Below the pieces are notes generated by a model. The model had not been told where the DNA came from and made no database searches. It saw nothing but the letters and a program-made list of their open reading frames with translations. From NCBI GenBank assembly GCA_018857735.1, contig JABMCL010002495.1:345001-409000 (forward strand): 64,000 bases of DNA, read 5' to 3'. The first letter of the stretch is position 1. Each line of letters opens with the position of its first letter. The position numbers and the translations under genes are program-made. This stretch comes from Alviniconcha marisindica. Its lineage: Eukaryota > Mollusca > Gastropoda > Provannidae. Shown piece by piece: positions 29,155-40,191 of the stretch.

Positions 29155-32100
29155 TGTGAATGCCGGCTGCTGAGAGAAGGAAAAAAAAAAAAGGGGGAAC
29201 AAAGTAAGACTGTGACTGTGAGTGTGACTAATGTGAGGCATACATCATTTACATGTCTTTATCATTGATGATGATCAGTATTATTATTAAATTTAAACAA
29301 CATGATCGATTACCTAGTGTAACATTCTAACAACTAACATCAATGTCATTGTCAACACTAAACAACAGAAGAATTTTTACGAAGTCACAACAAGCACACT
29401 CTTCAGCTCTGTCGAGGTGGCTGCAGAAGCTGAACTGAAGAGAAACACTTACTCTATCCTGTTTATGTACATAGCATACGGCGCTAGTATGATCTAGGAA
29501 TCTGGCACCATTAAGTGGCATTGGTGCGACGGGGGTTGGGGTACGCAGCGGTCGGACTATTTTGCTTTACGTCCACAGAAGCGAGGTGGCTTATTCGGGA
29601 CGGATGCAGCGGTGGTGGTGGTCTGTCTATTATACTACAGAATGACCCGTATTCACTTTGGGTCACGTTGTAAGAACGTCGGCTTTAGTGACTTTGTAAT
29701 TGTAGTATTCAAATGTCAATGATTCATTAAATATTTTATCTCCAGAAGAACTTAAGAAAAGAAAAGCACGTGCTCGGATCAAAAAGTGTAGCTTGGTCCG
29801 TTTCTAAATCATCGCCTCCGGGTCTGTCTCATACCTTGAGTACTCAGTTGACGTTTTACCCGCTGGATTTTTTTCCCCACCCCAGAGGCCTGGATGAAGA
29901 AACGTACAAACAGGAGTTCACACTAATAAGACACTCTCCGATCCAAAGTGCGTGTTGTCTGTTGACGTTTCTCTGCAATTTCCGCATGGGAAAATGAGAG
30001 TAACTGCCCTTGGATGATTAGATCCGCGGTAGCGCACTTCGCACTACCCTGTCTTGGTAAACTGCACCCACACCAAATAAGGTTGCTGGTGACGGAGTCT
30101 TATGCAGTGTAGATAAATCAATGGTGTTTGTAGATTTTTTAAAGCAAAGAAAAATACATAATTTGTAAATTGTAAACTAAAACATTTGGTTATCATTTTG
30201 AATTTTAGCACCTTGGTTCACACTGTAGAGACTAACCATAATACAACTACCCATAAAGTGATGGCTACTGCCAAACATAGGTACTGAAGGTGCCAAATTC
30301 TTTCTGCATGATGCTAGGGATACCTGTACAATCATCAAAGCACGGACTTTATAAGAGTGCTAGGTAGTGTTAAGAGACAGTTTAACCAATTTAAAAGCCT
30401 GTTAGGTCTATGTGAAATATTGTTCAGTTCCATCCATCAGTACAAGCTCGCAACACTCGCTTTCCGTCACTTTGGTGGCACTCTTCCGCCATACCTGTCT
30501 TCTTCTCTCTGCACATATCAACTATCTTTCGTTCTTCGACAGAAAGACTGCTCAAAATTCCAAAAACAAACCTGAACACCTTCGGTGAATGTTCTTTGGG
30601 TTACATTGCTCCGACTGTCTGGAACTCACTGCCGGCCGACCTGAGAGCTTCTCCCTCCCTCCTAACTTTCAAAGTTAACCTAAAAATGCATTTCTTCCGC
30701 CAAGCCTTCTGATTGATTTGTATATGCCAACCACTACCTGTTTCATATTCGTGTGTGGGTGTGTGTGTGCGTGTATGTCAGTTGGGGCGGGGGTGGAGAC
30801 TGGGAGAGATGGAATTAAGGGTAGGTAGTAATATAATGATTCATTTTCTTTATATATTGCTGCTTCTCATATAGCACATGTACTTGTATATTATACATTG
30901 TTAATTGTCATAATTATATGTATTATGTTTGTGAAACTTAGAAAATGTTGGAGAATGTTGTAAAGTGCAGTGAGTTTGGGTACACCAGAGAATAGCGCTA
31001 TACAAAAGTTATCTATTATTATTATTATTATCAGTGCCGATCTGACTGCAGACAGGGTCACTGCTGATGGAGCACCTGAGGCAACAGAGTTTCAGAGTGA
31101 GAAGTACAAGTCATGCAGGTAATGCTCATTAGGAGTCAGTGGTGCAGAACACAAATACTTGATCTTGAAAGCCAAAGTTCAGTTTGATTGAACATGGTTG
31201 GGTGACCATTACATGCTAGGCTTTGTGTCTGACCTCTGTGCACTCTACAAAAGTCATTTGGATGAGACTATAAACTGAGGTCTCCAGTGTGTATACACAT
31301 GCAAAAAGATCACATGCTCATGTTAAAGATCCTGTGGGCCACTTCAGAATTTGGTGGATTAAGGAAACCAAAAATAACCTAGTGTGCACTGAAAGTGTCA
31401 GAATCTTCAGAATGTTGAATTTGGACACAATGGAAGAAGAAAAAGCCGTGGAGAGGCAGGGTTACTCTCTGAGCCCCCTCAGTGGAGGTGTGGCTTCTGG
31501 GCTTGAATTAACCTGCAGTAGGTTTGGTTTGACATTGGTCTTCTGCCCCTGAAGGGAGGCCGGGGATGTCTGATGTCGCTCTCCTGTCTGGAATCTCAGG
31601 GCTGTCATTTGATTCCCCTTTCCTATCTCCTCTCTTGTTTTTTCTGCCTAGTCCCCTTGCTCTTTCTGTCTTGTCATTTTTCTGCTAACGGTCCATTCTC
31701 CTGACTTTTTTGCAGAAAACTCAAATATATTTCGTTAAGGTTAGGCTTTTTTGTATGGCTGTTGTTGAGCAGCTAGGAGATGATAGTTGGTAGGTGGTAT
31801 GTGCAGCTTGCTGCCATATGCTGATATGGCACTGTTATTTGCCATTATGCATTTTTTTAAAAATATTGTGTCTGCCCATTCCTTTTTTATATTTTTCTTT
31901 AACCTGGTATCGATAAATTAGATGTAATGGCCGACGATACCAGCATATCCTAGCCTTATGTGCTCTTTTAACAGGGGTAATATTGAAGGGACTACCTCTT
32001 TGAATTTTTTTGTCTGATGTTTGTGTATGTATATATGTTTGTGAAGTGACTGTTTTGTAGATTGACTTGACAGAGGACTGGTATATATGTGAGAAAAGTT

Positions 32101-32623
32101 TAGAAATGTGTATTTGCTTATGTCCTGAGTTTGACTGTCCTGAGGTGACCCTGTGAGGTTGACAGGACATTAAAATCCAATTACTATTACTACTATTCTG
32201 CCTCTTGACAGAACTTGTTTTGTGAAAGTTAGTTTCTTTAAGTTTAAATGCATAGTCGGTCCTGTGTGCAGTAGAACAAGCCACGCTTTGTTTGGCTGTT
32301 ATTGTGTGAATACAATTTTTGACCGTTGTGAATGTTTTTTGACCTGTGATGTTTATCTGAGCAACCCTCTGCAGTCAACCAGTTAATATCACAAACTGAT
32401 TTAGTCATGCAGGCTCGAGGGGGGAATCTATTATATGATGCAGTGTTACTGTGGTAGTGACCGAACATACCAGTGCATGCGTGTCAGAGGTACGCTCGTA
32501 TGTGGAACATCATTATGTGTTGGAACATTCCTGCATTTACACAGATATCAAAATTCTGTCACATAATCATACACACTTGTAACACAAATGCAAAATGGAG
32601 AACATATGTACAAAAAAACAGTC
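29155..32623. other. Region between ZCCHC9 5' end and SSR2 3' end
   Basis: The ZCCHC9 promoter and 5' UTR should lie at about 29155-29700. The rest holds a LINE relic (30380-30790) and SINE-like fragments (31195-31560, with GAGACTATAAACTGAGGTCT and CATGTTAAAGATCCTGTGGG; 32150-32180, GTTGACAGGACATTAAAATC). No further gene seen. Confidence 0.5.
30380..30790 (+). mobile_element. LINE 3'-end relic
   Basis: Broken frames read LATLAFRHFGGTLPPYLSSS, then TVWNSLPADLRASPSLLTF and NLKMHFFRQAF, the C-terminus of a CR1/L2-like reverse transcriptase. A TG-rich tract starts about 45 nt after the stop. A tail AGAGAATAGCGCTATACAAA plus ATT repeats follows at about 30990-31032. Confidence 0.8.
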
Positions 32624-32629
32624 TTTATT
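32624..32629 (-). promoter_or_regulatory. Probable polyadenylation signal of SSR2
   Basis: TTTATT on the + strand reads AATAAA on the SSR2 strand, about 70 nt after its stop codon, giving a short 3' UTR typical of a housekeeping ER gene. Position fits; usage is inference. Confidence 0.6.
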
Positions 32630-32695
32630 TGTAAAAGAAAAAAAAAGAAAAAAGAAAAAAAAAGACACCATAAAATGACAAGTTCAATGTGACTT

Positions 32696-35600
32696 TCAGT
32701 TTCCCTTCTTGGTTCTGGGGACGTCATATTTGCTCTTGGATTTGTACCACAGCAGGAAGGGGATGCCCAGGGACGGCAGAGTCATTATGGCAAACACCAG
32801 CCAATCCAGCTGAAAAAAGAAACAGGCCCAGTTAAAGTATATATATATATTATTTTAAAACACACACACATGTATCCAGAATGGCATTTGGCAGTCATGA
32901 CAGCAAACGTCATAAATAAGGCAGCCCTGGAAACAAACACCATGAATTTCTGTGTATATTTTAACGTCACTGGCGAATAAATATCCTTGTAACCTTGAAT
33001 ATGGCAGTCCAGATAACACACAGGACATTAAAAATACGGCACTTGTCACAGCATTACACAACAAATTCATATAATAACACAAATGTACTCTGTTATGTGT
33101 TATTTCTCTAAATTGGAGCACATGGCTCATTACACAGAACCAAAATACAGTCAAAACAGACTTTTGTTGTTGTAAGGAGACCAAGGCATGCGTGACCACA
33201 CATGCACATTCACAATAACAACATCATTCTAAATGACAAATTGCACTAAATGAGCCTTCAGCCCAGTTTGGGAAAGTACAAACCATTTTTTCCTCTAAAC
33301 TAATAGAGCTGTACTTTCATGAGAAAATTGTAAAACAACGCATAACTCCGCAAGAAGAAATGATGCAATGACTAATTCTCAGAGAATAACAATAAAATCG
33401 CACCACATGAGGGGAGAAACGCCTGTCAAAATCCTTCAGTGGCACAATGCCTCCTTCTCCAGGGGAACTACTGTAGCCAAGCTGCAACAGGTACAATGGA
33501 GCCCAGATAAAACATAGATATGAGTATCATGAAACAAAATCCTCAAATTGTTCCACCACCTATTTGAAATAAACGTTTTAAGAAGACCAGTTCCTTTCAA
33601 CATTTCACAGAGCTTATGTGTATAAATTGCTTCTTATACCAGAACAGAGACCCATGCCTATACAATGAAATATCACTTTTTTTAATTCTTTTTTTTAAAG
33701 ATGCAAGCATAATGGATAGTAGTGGAATTACTAAAACCAATAATTTCATGGCATGAACCACACCCCACCCTCCCCTACCACTTTGTCCTGCTTCATCCAA
33801 CTCCAAGACACATCAGTTTTATATTAATTATTACATGCACTTGCTTAGATGAACTTTTAAAGTTTGTACAAGAATTTTGATATATTTTTAGATTTTTAAA
33901 ATTCTGCTTTCTAATTCTAGTAATTATGTTTCATGATCATTCCCAAGTTTGTAACTAACTGATCTGCAAAATTACGTAACAGGATAACAATCTGAACAAA
34001 CAGGGTATGGGTTAATACAAATTTACAATAGTTGTCTGTATTTCAGGAGACATTTTGGTGTAGAACAATCCCTCCCCATAGTCATACACTGAGCAGAAAA
34101 AGAAAAGAAACCCTTAAAAGTCTTGTTATCCATGACAGCCATGCCAGCAACTGTCCAAATGGCTGAGGAGTAAAATAATGCAGGAAAGAGACATCACTGT
34201 CTCTTTTGAAAGAAATCCCCCACTCACCGTTACCTGTTATACGCAACTACATCAGTAAGTAAACTGGTGTTTTACGCCCAGTCAACCAGTGCGGTTATAT
34301 CAAGGCGATAGCTACATCAGTTGCTTTTGTTACATCTCATTTATTATTTACTGTTAGCTAGGTGAAACTGTTCGTCTGCCATAGATTTGTGTGTTTTTCC
34401 CAAATGTATGAGTTCATCACCCGCAAGCTCTAAAACCTTGTTGATGAGCACACAATAATTCACTGTATCTTTAGTTTATCTTGAATAATACTGCTGTACT
34501 ACCAACCTGTCTGTCAGAGGCCCCCTCAGATGCAAGGTAGCTGACCTCCGCAGAGGTAAAGTTGAAGTACCCTGATTTGAGTGGACGCAGGATTACTGCG
34601 TGTGTCACATTGGAATTGCTTTGTTAAGTTAAGGATATGCATGTTACTAACTACTAGTACTAACTATGCATTTAAAACCATAGTCTTATTAAAACATCGC
34701 GAAAACCAGCAAAACTGCAAATGGGTGCACCTTTTTCAATCACTATGTTTTAGCTTATATTCATCAAGTATCAAAACCATGTATAATATTAATAACGACT
34801 ATATCGTATATATCTCATATATGTTACAGTTCACTTTTAATAGTTTTATGCTATTCATCTTCTCTCTCTTTATGGAAGGCAAAATTGACCTTTTTTCTTT
34901 TCTTTTTTACACAAACACAAACAGAAATTGAGAAAAATACTAAATAAATATATAATTAAATAAAACCCCAGGTGGCTACCAAGTTGTCAAACTTAAAATA
35001 GTACTAACAGTTACAATCACTCAACAATCACACCCCAAAGGCAACTTCTAAAAACAAAAGGATACGGAGCTATTCTCTCCCATGTCACTCGAAGATTCCC
35101 CCTCACAACATCAAAATCGCTCTCTGGAAAACTGTCATCTTTCAGGCGGGCATCTAATGCAGAGCTGTGGAGAAATAGAAACAATCAAATCAATGAATAA
35201 TTTAATGCCAACAATGGATAATATATATATATATATAGATCCTTCACTGGCTACAGCTTGTTTTCAGTTTCAAGATGGTCTGACTCTGAGCAACCTCCTT
35301 CTGCTGTGTGTGCACCAAACACTGTCCTCAGCTCATCTTCATTAGTTCCTACTCCTAGTTCTAAATTATGAACAGGACTCCTTCTAGTTCTACTTACTAC
35401 TGTTTTCATCAATATTTAATTACATTACTTTTAATTAAAAACATTTTCTTACGGTTCATGGCAGTCTACTCTACATGATTCATTGATTGATTCAGAATTT
35501 TTTTTAAATTATTATTTTTGCTGTCTGGCAAACCAGTGTGTTTTATGACTGACCAAAACTAACAGTAACACTTATTACTATCACACTGGTACTGGTAGTA

Positions 35601-36021
35601 CAGTGGTGTCGTTCAATAATAAAAAATAAATTAACAAAAGGACAAAAATTGCCATTTGCCTATTTGGCAATCCAGTGTTTTGTTTGAGTTTTTTGATGAA
35701 CAAAACTAACATCATCACACTGGACTGGTACTCTGGCAAATTACAAACTCAAGAGACAATTTCAAATGATGTTTAAAACCAATCTATTGCAGAATACCAT
35801 TAAATGCACAATCAGAGAGGGGAGTCCAGAGAGATGCAAGCTGCAACTGACCTGCCACCAACATTAAAAATGCGGTATTCCACTGTTAGGTCTTTTCCCT
35901 CCACAAGGTATAAATTCAGGATGTTTTTGGACACCAGAAGTCGCGCTTCACTCTCCTCTTCTGCTCCACTTGGAATGTAACAGGCAAAAGCCAGCAAAAG
36001 AGCTGCAACCCACAACTTCAT
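32696..36021 (-). CDS. SSR2: Translocon-associated protein subunit beta (SSR2/TRAP-beta), complete, 5 coding exons
   Basis: Coding exons in transcript order: 36021-35852, 35164-35066, 34618-34507, 33481-33404, 32809-32696; total 573 nt, 190 aa, all phases consistent. TRAP-beta is a single-pass ER membrane glycoprotein of the TRAP complex, which assists Sec61-mediated import. Visible features: signal peptide over about residues 1-20 (hydrophobic [13 protein letters not shown]), [21 protein letters not shown], the luminal Ig-like segment with [10 protein letters not shown]-glycosylation sequons NVT (93) and NFT (109), the conserved FDRRFSPH, one transmembrane helix (about 154-175, [20 protein letters not shown]) and a short basic cytosolic tail. 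Human is 183 aa. The ATG sits directly after a tttcag acceptor, so the 5' UTR is on a separate, unseen upstream exon. Confidence 0.95.
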
Positions 36022-36627
36022 CTGAAACAGAAAGATGTGGTTTGTTCCAGCTACATACATCTTTGTTGTTGTTTTGCAACACACATAACACATACTATGA
36101 GTCATTTCATCAAATCTTCACCTTTTTTTTAAATTTTGCAAGGTTTGTGAATTTATGTGGTCTAATAAATGTGGCAAGGGTTGTGAATTTATATGGTCTA
36201 AATTACTAAATATACATACTTTTCATCTGAACTTAAATTTTTATTGAAACACGTCACTTAAAAAATCAGTCTGTCACTGAAAGGGAGTATAATAATATGG
36301 CTGTATAATTTTCCATTTGACGTTTTGTGGCTTTTGATATATTATAATATTTGTTGTCCATAAATGTATAATTGTATTATTATCTAGTAGCATACCCAGA
36401 ACTGTAGATCACTAGATGTTCACATTCAATCAATGATACTGATATAGTGATAATGAAAGCAAATTCAATGAAACTGTCAAGAAATTGTCACTCCCACTGC
36501 AGCTCGGTGAGATCAAAGTTCTCCAAAAGAAACCTCTGACTCTGTTCAGGTCTGCTCTCAAAAGTGAACTGTATTAATTTTAGTTGGTAGGCTGGCATTA
36601 TTGCTTGAATGAATGGTATCTAATGAT

Positions 36628-37195
36628 TGGTAAAATCCAAGGAGACGGTCGGAAATTCCTGGGCCGTTTTAAAAGTTATTCTGGGTCACAAATAATGAAA
36701 TATAATCACAATCATTAAATCACAAATGAGGTCCATATCTACCAACCAATTAGTTTTTTCATATATTTTTGTCTTTGATTGTTTCGAGTTGGCGTCACAG
36801 ATTGCAAATGGCGAACAAAACCGACAAAGAGCTGCTAGGTAAGCAGCCTTGTTAAACAAGCTGCGTCAATTAAAAACCACAAAAAATGTACGAAAAAAAT
36901 TGCAATCTGAGAATGTTGAGTTGTGAGTATGATTCATTGATTGTCTTGCCAAAATCAGCACTAAGGAGGCGTTCACGTTGTTACTGGGAAACTAGGTCAA
37001 ATGTCAAAGGGCAACATGCGCCGATTTGAACTGACAATCAAAGACAAAAATATATGAAAAAATCATCTTTTGTTGTGGATTTTGGCTGTAATCGGTAGAT
37101 ACGGTTCTCATTTATTATTTAATGATTGTGATATTTGTGACCCAATATAACTTTTAAAACGGTCCAGGAATTTCCGACCGTCTCCTTGGATTTTA
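36628..37195. mobile_element. Foldback/TIR element upstream of SSR2
   Basis: Left arm GTAAAATCCAAGGAGACGGT, then CGGAAATTCCTGGGCCGTTTT, is the reverse complement of the right end near 37150-37195. Homology extends inward about 165 bp on each side (TATATTTTTGTCTTTGATTG versus CAATCAAAGACAAAAATATA). No open frame in the 230-bp centre. Confidence 0.85.
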
Positions 37196-38338
37196 CACTG
37201 ATGATTTTCACAGAAATAAATAAAACAATCAGAATTATAAATCGTTTGTATTCAATATGAACCAGCCTCTGGAGACCATGGCTACAGACTGGTTGGTAAC
37301 TTGGTGTGCCGATCAATGCCTGGCTATATCGTCATTGATGTCATAGGCCTCACTCTCTCAGAGACTGTCTCTCACGATGCCTAATGAAAACAATGTAATG
37401 CAAACGTACACACGCACAACATCGAGCGTGTATTGATATGCTGAAATATATCAGACTTTAAAAATACAGAAAGTGGTAAATCGGCCACGTCGACAATCAC
37501 CGGCTTTGAACTATCGTTATGGCACGCCGGTTCCTGTATTTCTCTTATGCGACCATTCTGACCAACCGACTGATAAAAGCAGAATGGTACCGGTAGAATA
37601 CTGTTTTTATTGCGGATGGTTCTTATTTTACAACAGACATGATGTTTTCCTCACAAATAACAGTGTCACTGTCACAGAAACAGCCAACCTACCTTGTCAC
37701 ACACGCGGAGACACTGTAATCAGCCGGAAGAAAGAATACTGGGTTGGAGGATTATGGGCTTCAAAAAAAGCTGGATTGGACGAAACATTTGATTTTCAAT
37801 TGCGGTCAAGATTTTTTTAAATTTCGAGACACCTGTACTCCAGTCTCCACTACATTTTACAACGGCTGCCAATCACATGTGTAAGGTGTACACATGCCAC
37901 TAAAATATAGTAATGATAAAATTATGTTTGGTCTACCAAACAGAGTTCATCCACGTTTGAGAGCGCTTGATTGAGTTATCCCCCCTGGCACGGCGGTTAT
38001 TTTGACAGGTGCTCCGCAACTGGAGTTAAAAATGACTCGAAAGAGTTGAAAATGAACCAACGTCTTTAACGGGGAAAACTAAGTCACAACACTTCATTTG
38101 TCAACCATAAAGGGCTTCAAAAGGCTGATGTAAGTGATCACAGTCACACTTGATATCACTTTGCAAGGTTCCAACACTGACTGATCACTGTCAGAAATGA
38201 TTCCCGAGTCAGTTTCGCTTTCACTGTTTCAGTCTCCAAGCCTAACTGCCTTTGTTGATTTAGAATACTATGATGAACAGCTTCCAAAGACCAGGAGGGA
38301 TGGAGGTAGATAGGAGAGAGAGAAGAGTAATGGTCCAG

Positions 38339-38358
38339 TGTGTGTGTGTCAGTGTCAC

Positions 38359-38408
<50 letters not shown>

Positions 38409-38431
38409 TGTGTGTGTGTGTGAGGGTGTGT

Positions 38432-38494
<63 letters not shown>

Positions 38495-38519
38495 TCAGAC
38501 TGTCGTGTAGTAATGGTGT

Positions 38520-38597
<78 letters not shown>

Positions 38598-38608
38598 CAC
38601 ACACAAGG
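38339..38608. repeat. Long (TG)n microsatellite
   Basis: About 250 bp of TG with a few interruptions (TCAGACTGTCGTGTAGTAAT at 38495), 320 bp before the unnamed gene's start codon. Confidence 0.97.
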
Positions 38609-38696
38609 TAATCAGCAAACTGGATATTTAACATTTCAGACTTTTTTCTTCTTCTTTTTTCTTCACTATTATAACCAGAAGAAGAAGAAAAATGCA

Positions 38697-38823
38697 CGCA
38701 AAAACTTTCTTATAAGCAAAAGCTCGGACAGAAGAAACTCGAAAAGACACAACTATAAGGAAAAACTTTCTTGTAAGCGAAAGCTCGGACACGAGAAACT
38801 CGAAAAGCCACAACTATATAAGA
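38697..38823 (+). repeat. 62-bp direct duplication in the 5' flank of the unnamed gene
   Basis: AAAAACTTTCTTATAAGCAA, AAGCTCGGACAGAAGAAACT, CGAAAAGACACAACTATAAG is repeated with few changes immediately downstream. It ends about 105 nt before the ATG, so it lies in the promoter or 5' UTR. Confidence 0.85.
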
Positions 38824-38926
38824 AAGTCATTTTGCCTGCTCTGAAGACTTCATATATCCGAGTTCCATTGCCCATAACCAGTTTCTAACAAAGTGGTTTT
38901 AACAACCTTTCGTGCAATAGCTGGCC

Positions 38927-39393
38927 ATGGACAGTCTGGCGTCCCTGAACATCATTCCGTTCCTGGGTCTGATGAACATACTGGAGGTGAAGTACCTGCA
39001 CATGCCAGAGGTGTATCGCACCATGCTGGCCATACTCTGCGACTACAACCCACTCTTCCAGAGCAACATTATCAGGGTGAGACGTCTGCAGCACCCTTCT
39101 CCTGCTTAATTTTCTTTTTGTAATACTTTAATAGGGAAAGTCTTGGCCTTCTCGCTTCAGTTACATCGGTTTCATGGACAGAGTAGTACCGACAAAGGGA
39201 AAGGGTGGGGTGGGGTCACATGTAGTGACTTATTTTTAACCATGTCCCTGCCAAAAGATCTTGTACCGGCTGTGTAACTTATTCTAAAGACTAGCCGATG
39301 CGAGAAAGTAACATATCGATACACCTTTTTTTTTGCATAAATTTGTCCAGTATTAAACACACACACACACACACACATACACTGACACATACA

Positions 39394-39468
<75 letters not shown>

Positions 39469-39938
39469 TCGACAAGTTCTAGTTCAACAACACATTTATG
39501 TGGTGCCCTTTAAACAAACTTTAAATGGAAAACACGTTGTCAGCCGAGGATGTCAGGACGTCCTACAGAGTAAATGGATTAACCCCCAACTGTCAGTTAA
39601 GAGTTCCTCCGCTAGCAATGTCCCTTGCCGGTTCATTCATGGTATTGCTTGCAACGACTGCATGCAGCGAGTCGGCTGGTCTTTAACCACTAGTCATTTG
39701 AGATCAGCAGACAGCTCAGGAGCTGTGTGAAAGTCGAGGTGGCCGTCCTGGGTTCCCCGTCCCTAATAAGCCTTTTTTGTGGATGTAAAGCAACATTTTG
39801 AAGAAGAATCAGTAGGCTTTTATGTTGCCGTGCATCTTAATGACAATCACATGTACCTCAGTTGAAAGGGAATAAACCCGTTTAGAGAGTCAAGTGATGT
39901 GTTTGTGTGTGTGCGTGCGTGTGCGTGTATGTGTGTGT

Positions 39939-40012
<74 letters not shown>

Positions 40013-40129
40013 CGTGTAGACCAGACGCTACCTGAAAGTGCTACTGGCCAGGGAACCAGATCTTGCCCAGTGCCTGCTCAACTTTATGGACGAACCTCAA
40101 GAGAACACACAGACTTCTACACATTCTGG

Positions 40130-40191
<62 letters not shown>

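Larger units (their letters stand above)
37200..38926. other. Divergent intergenic region between SSR2 and the unnamed gene
   Basis: Should carry the SSR2 5' UTR exon and promoter and the promoter of the unnamed gene. The open frame at 37473-37820 has no recognisable product. Contains the (TG)n block at 38339-38597 and the 62-bp duplication before the start codon. Confidence 0.4.

Noticed and set aside
32785..33199. 114-aa and 78-aa - strand frames overlapping the SSR2 last intron
   Set aside because: They sit in the intron between two confirmed SSR2 exons and are out of frame with them.
37473..37820. 115-aa + strand frame between SSR2 and the unnamed gene
   Set aside because: No recognisable motif, ordinary AT-rich context, no splice partners; length is within chance.
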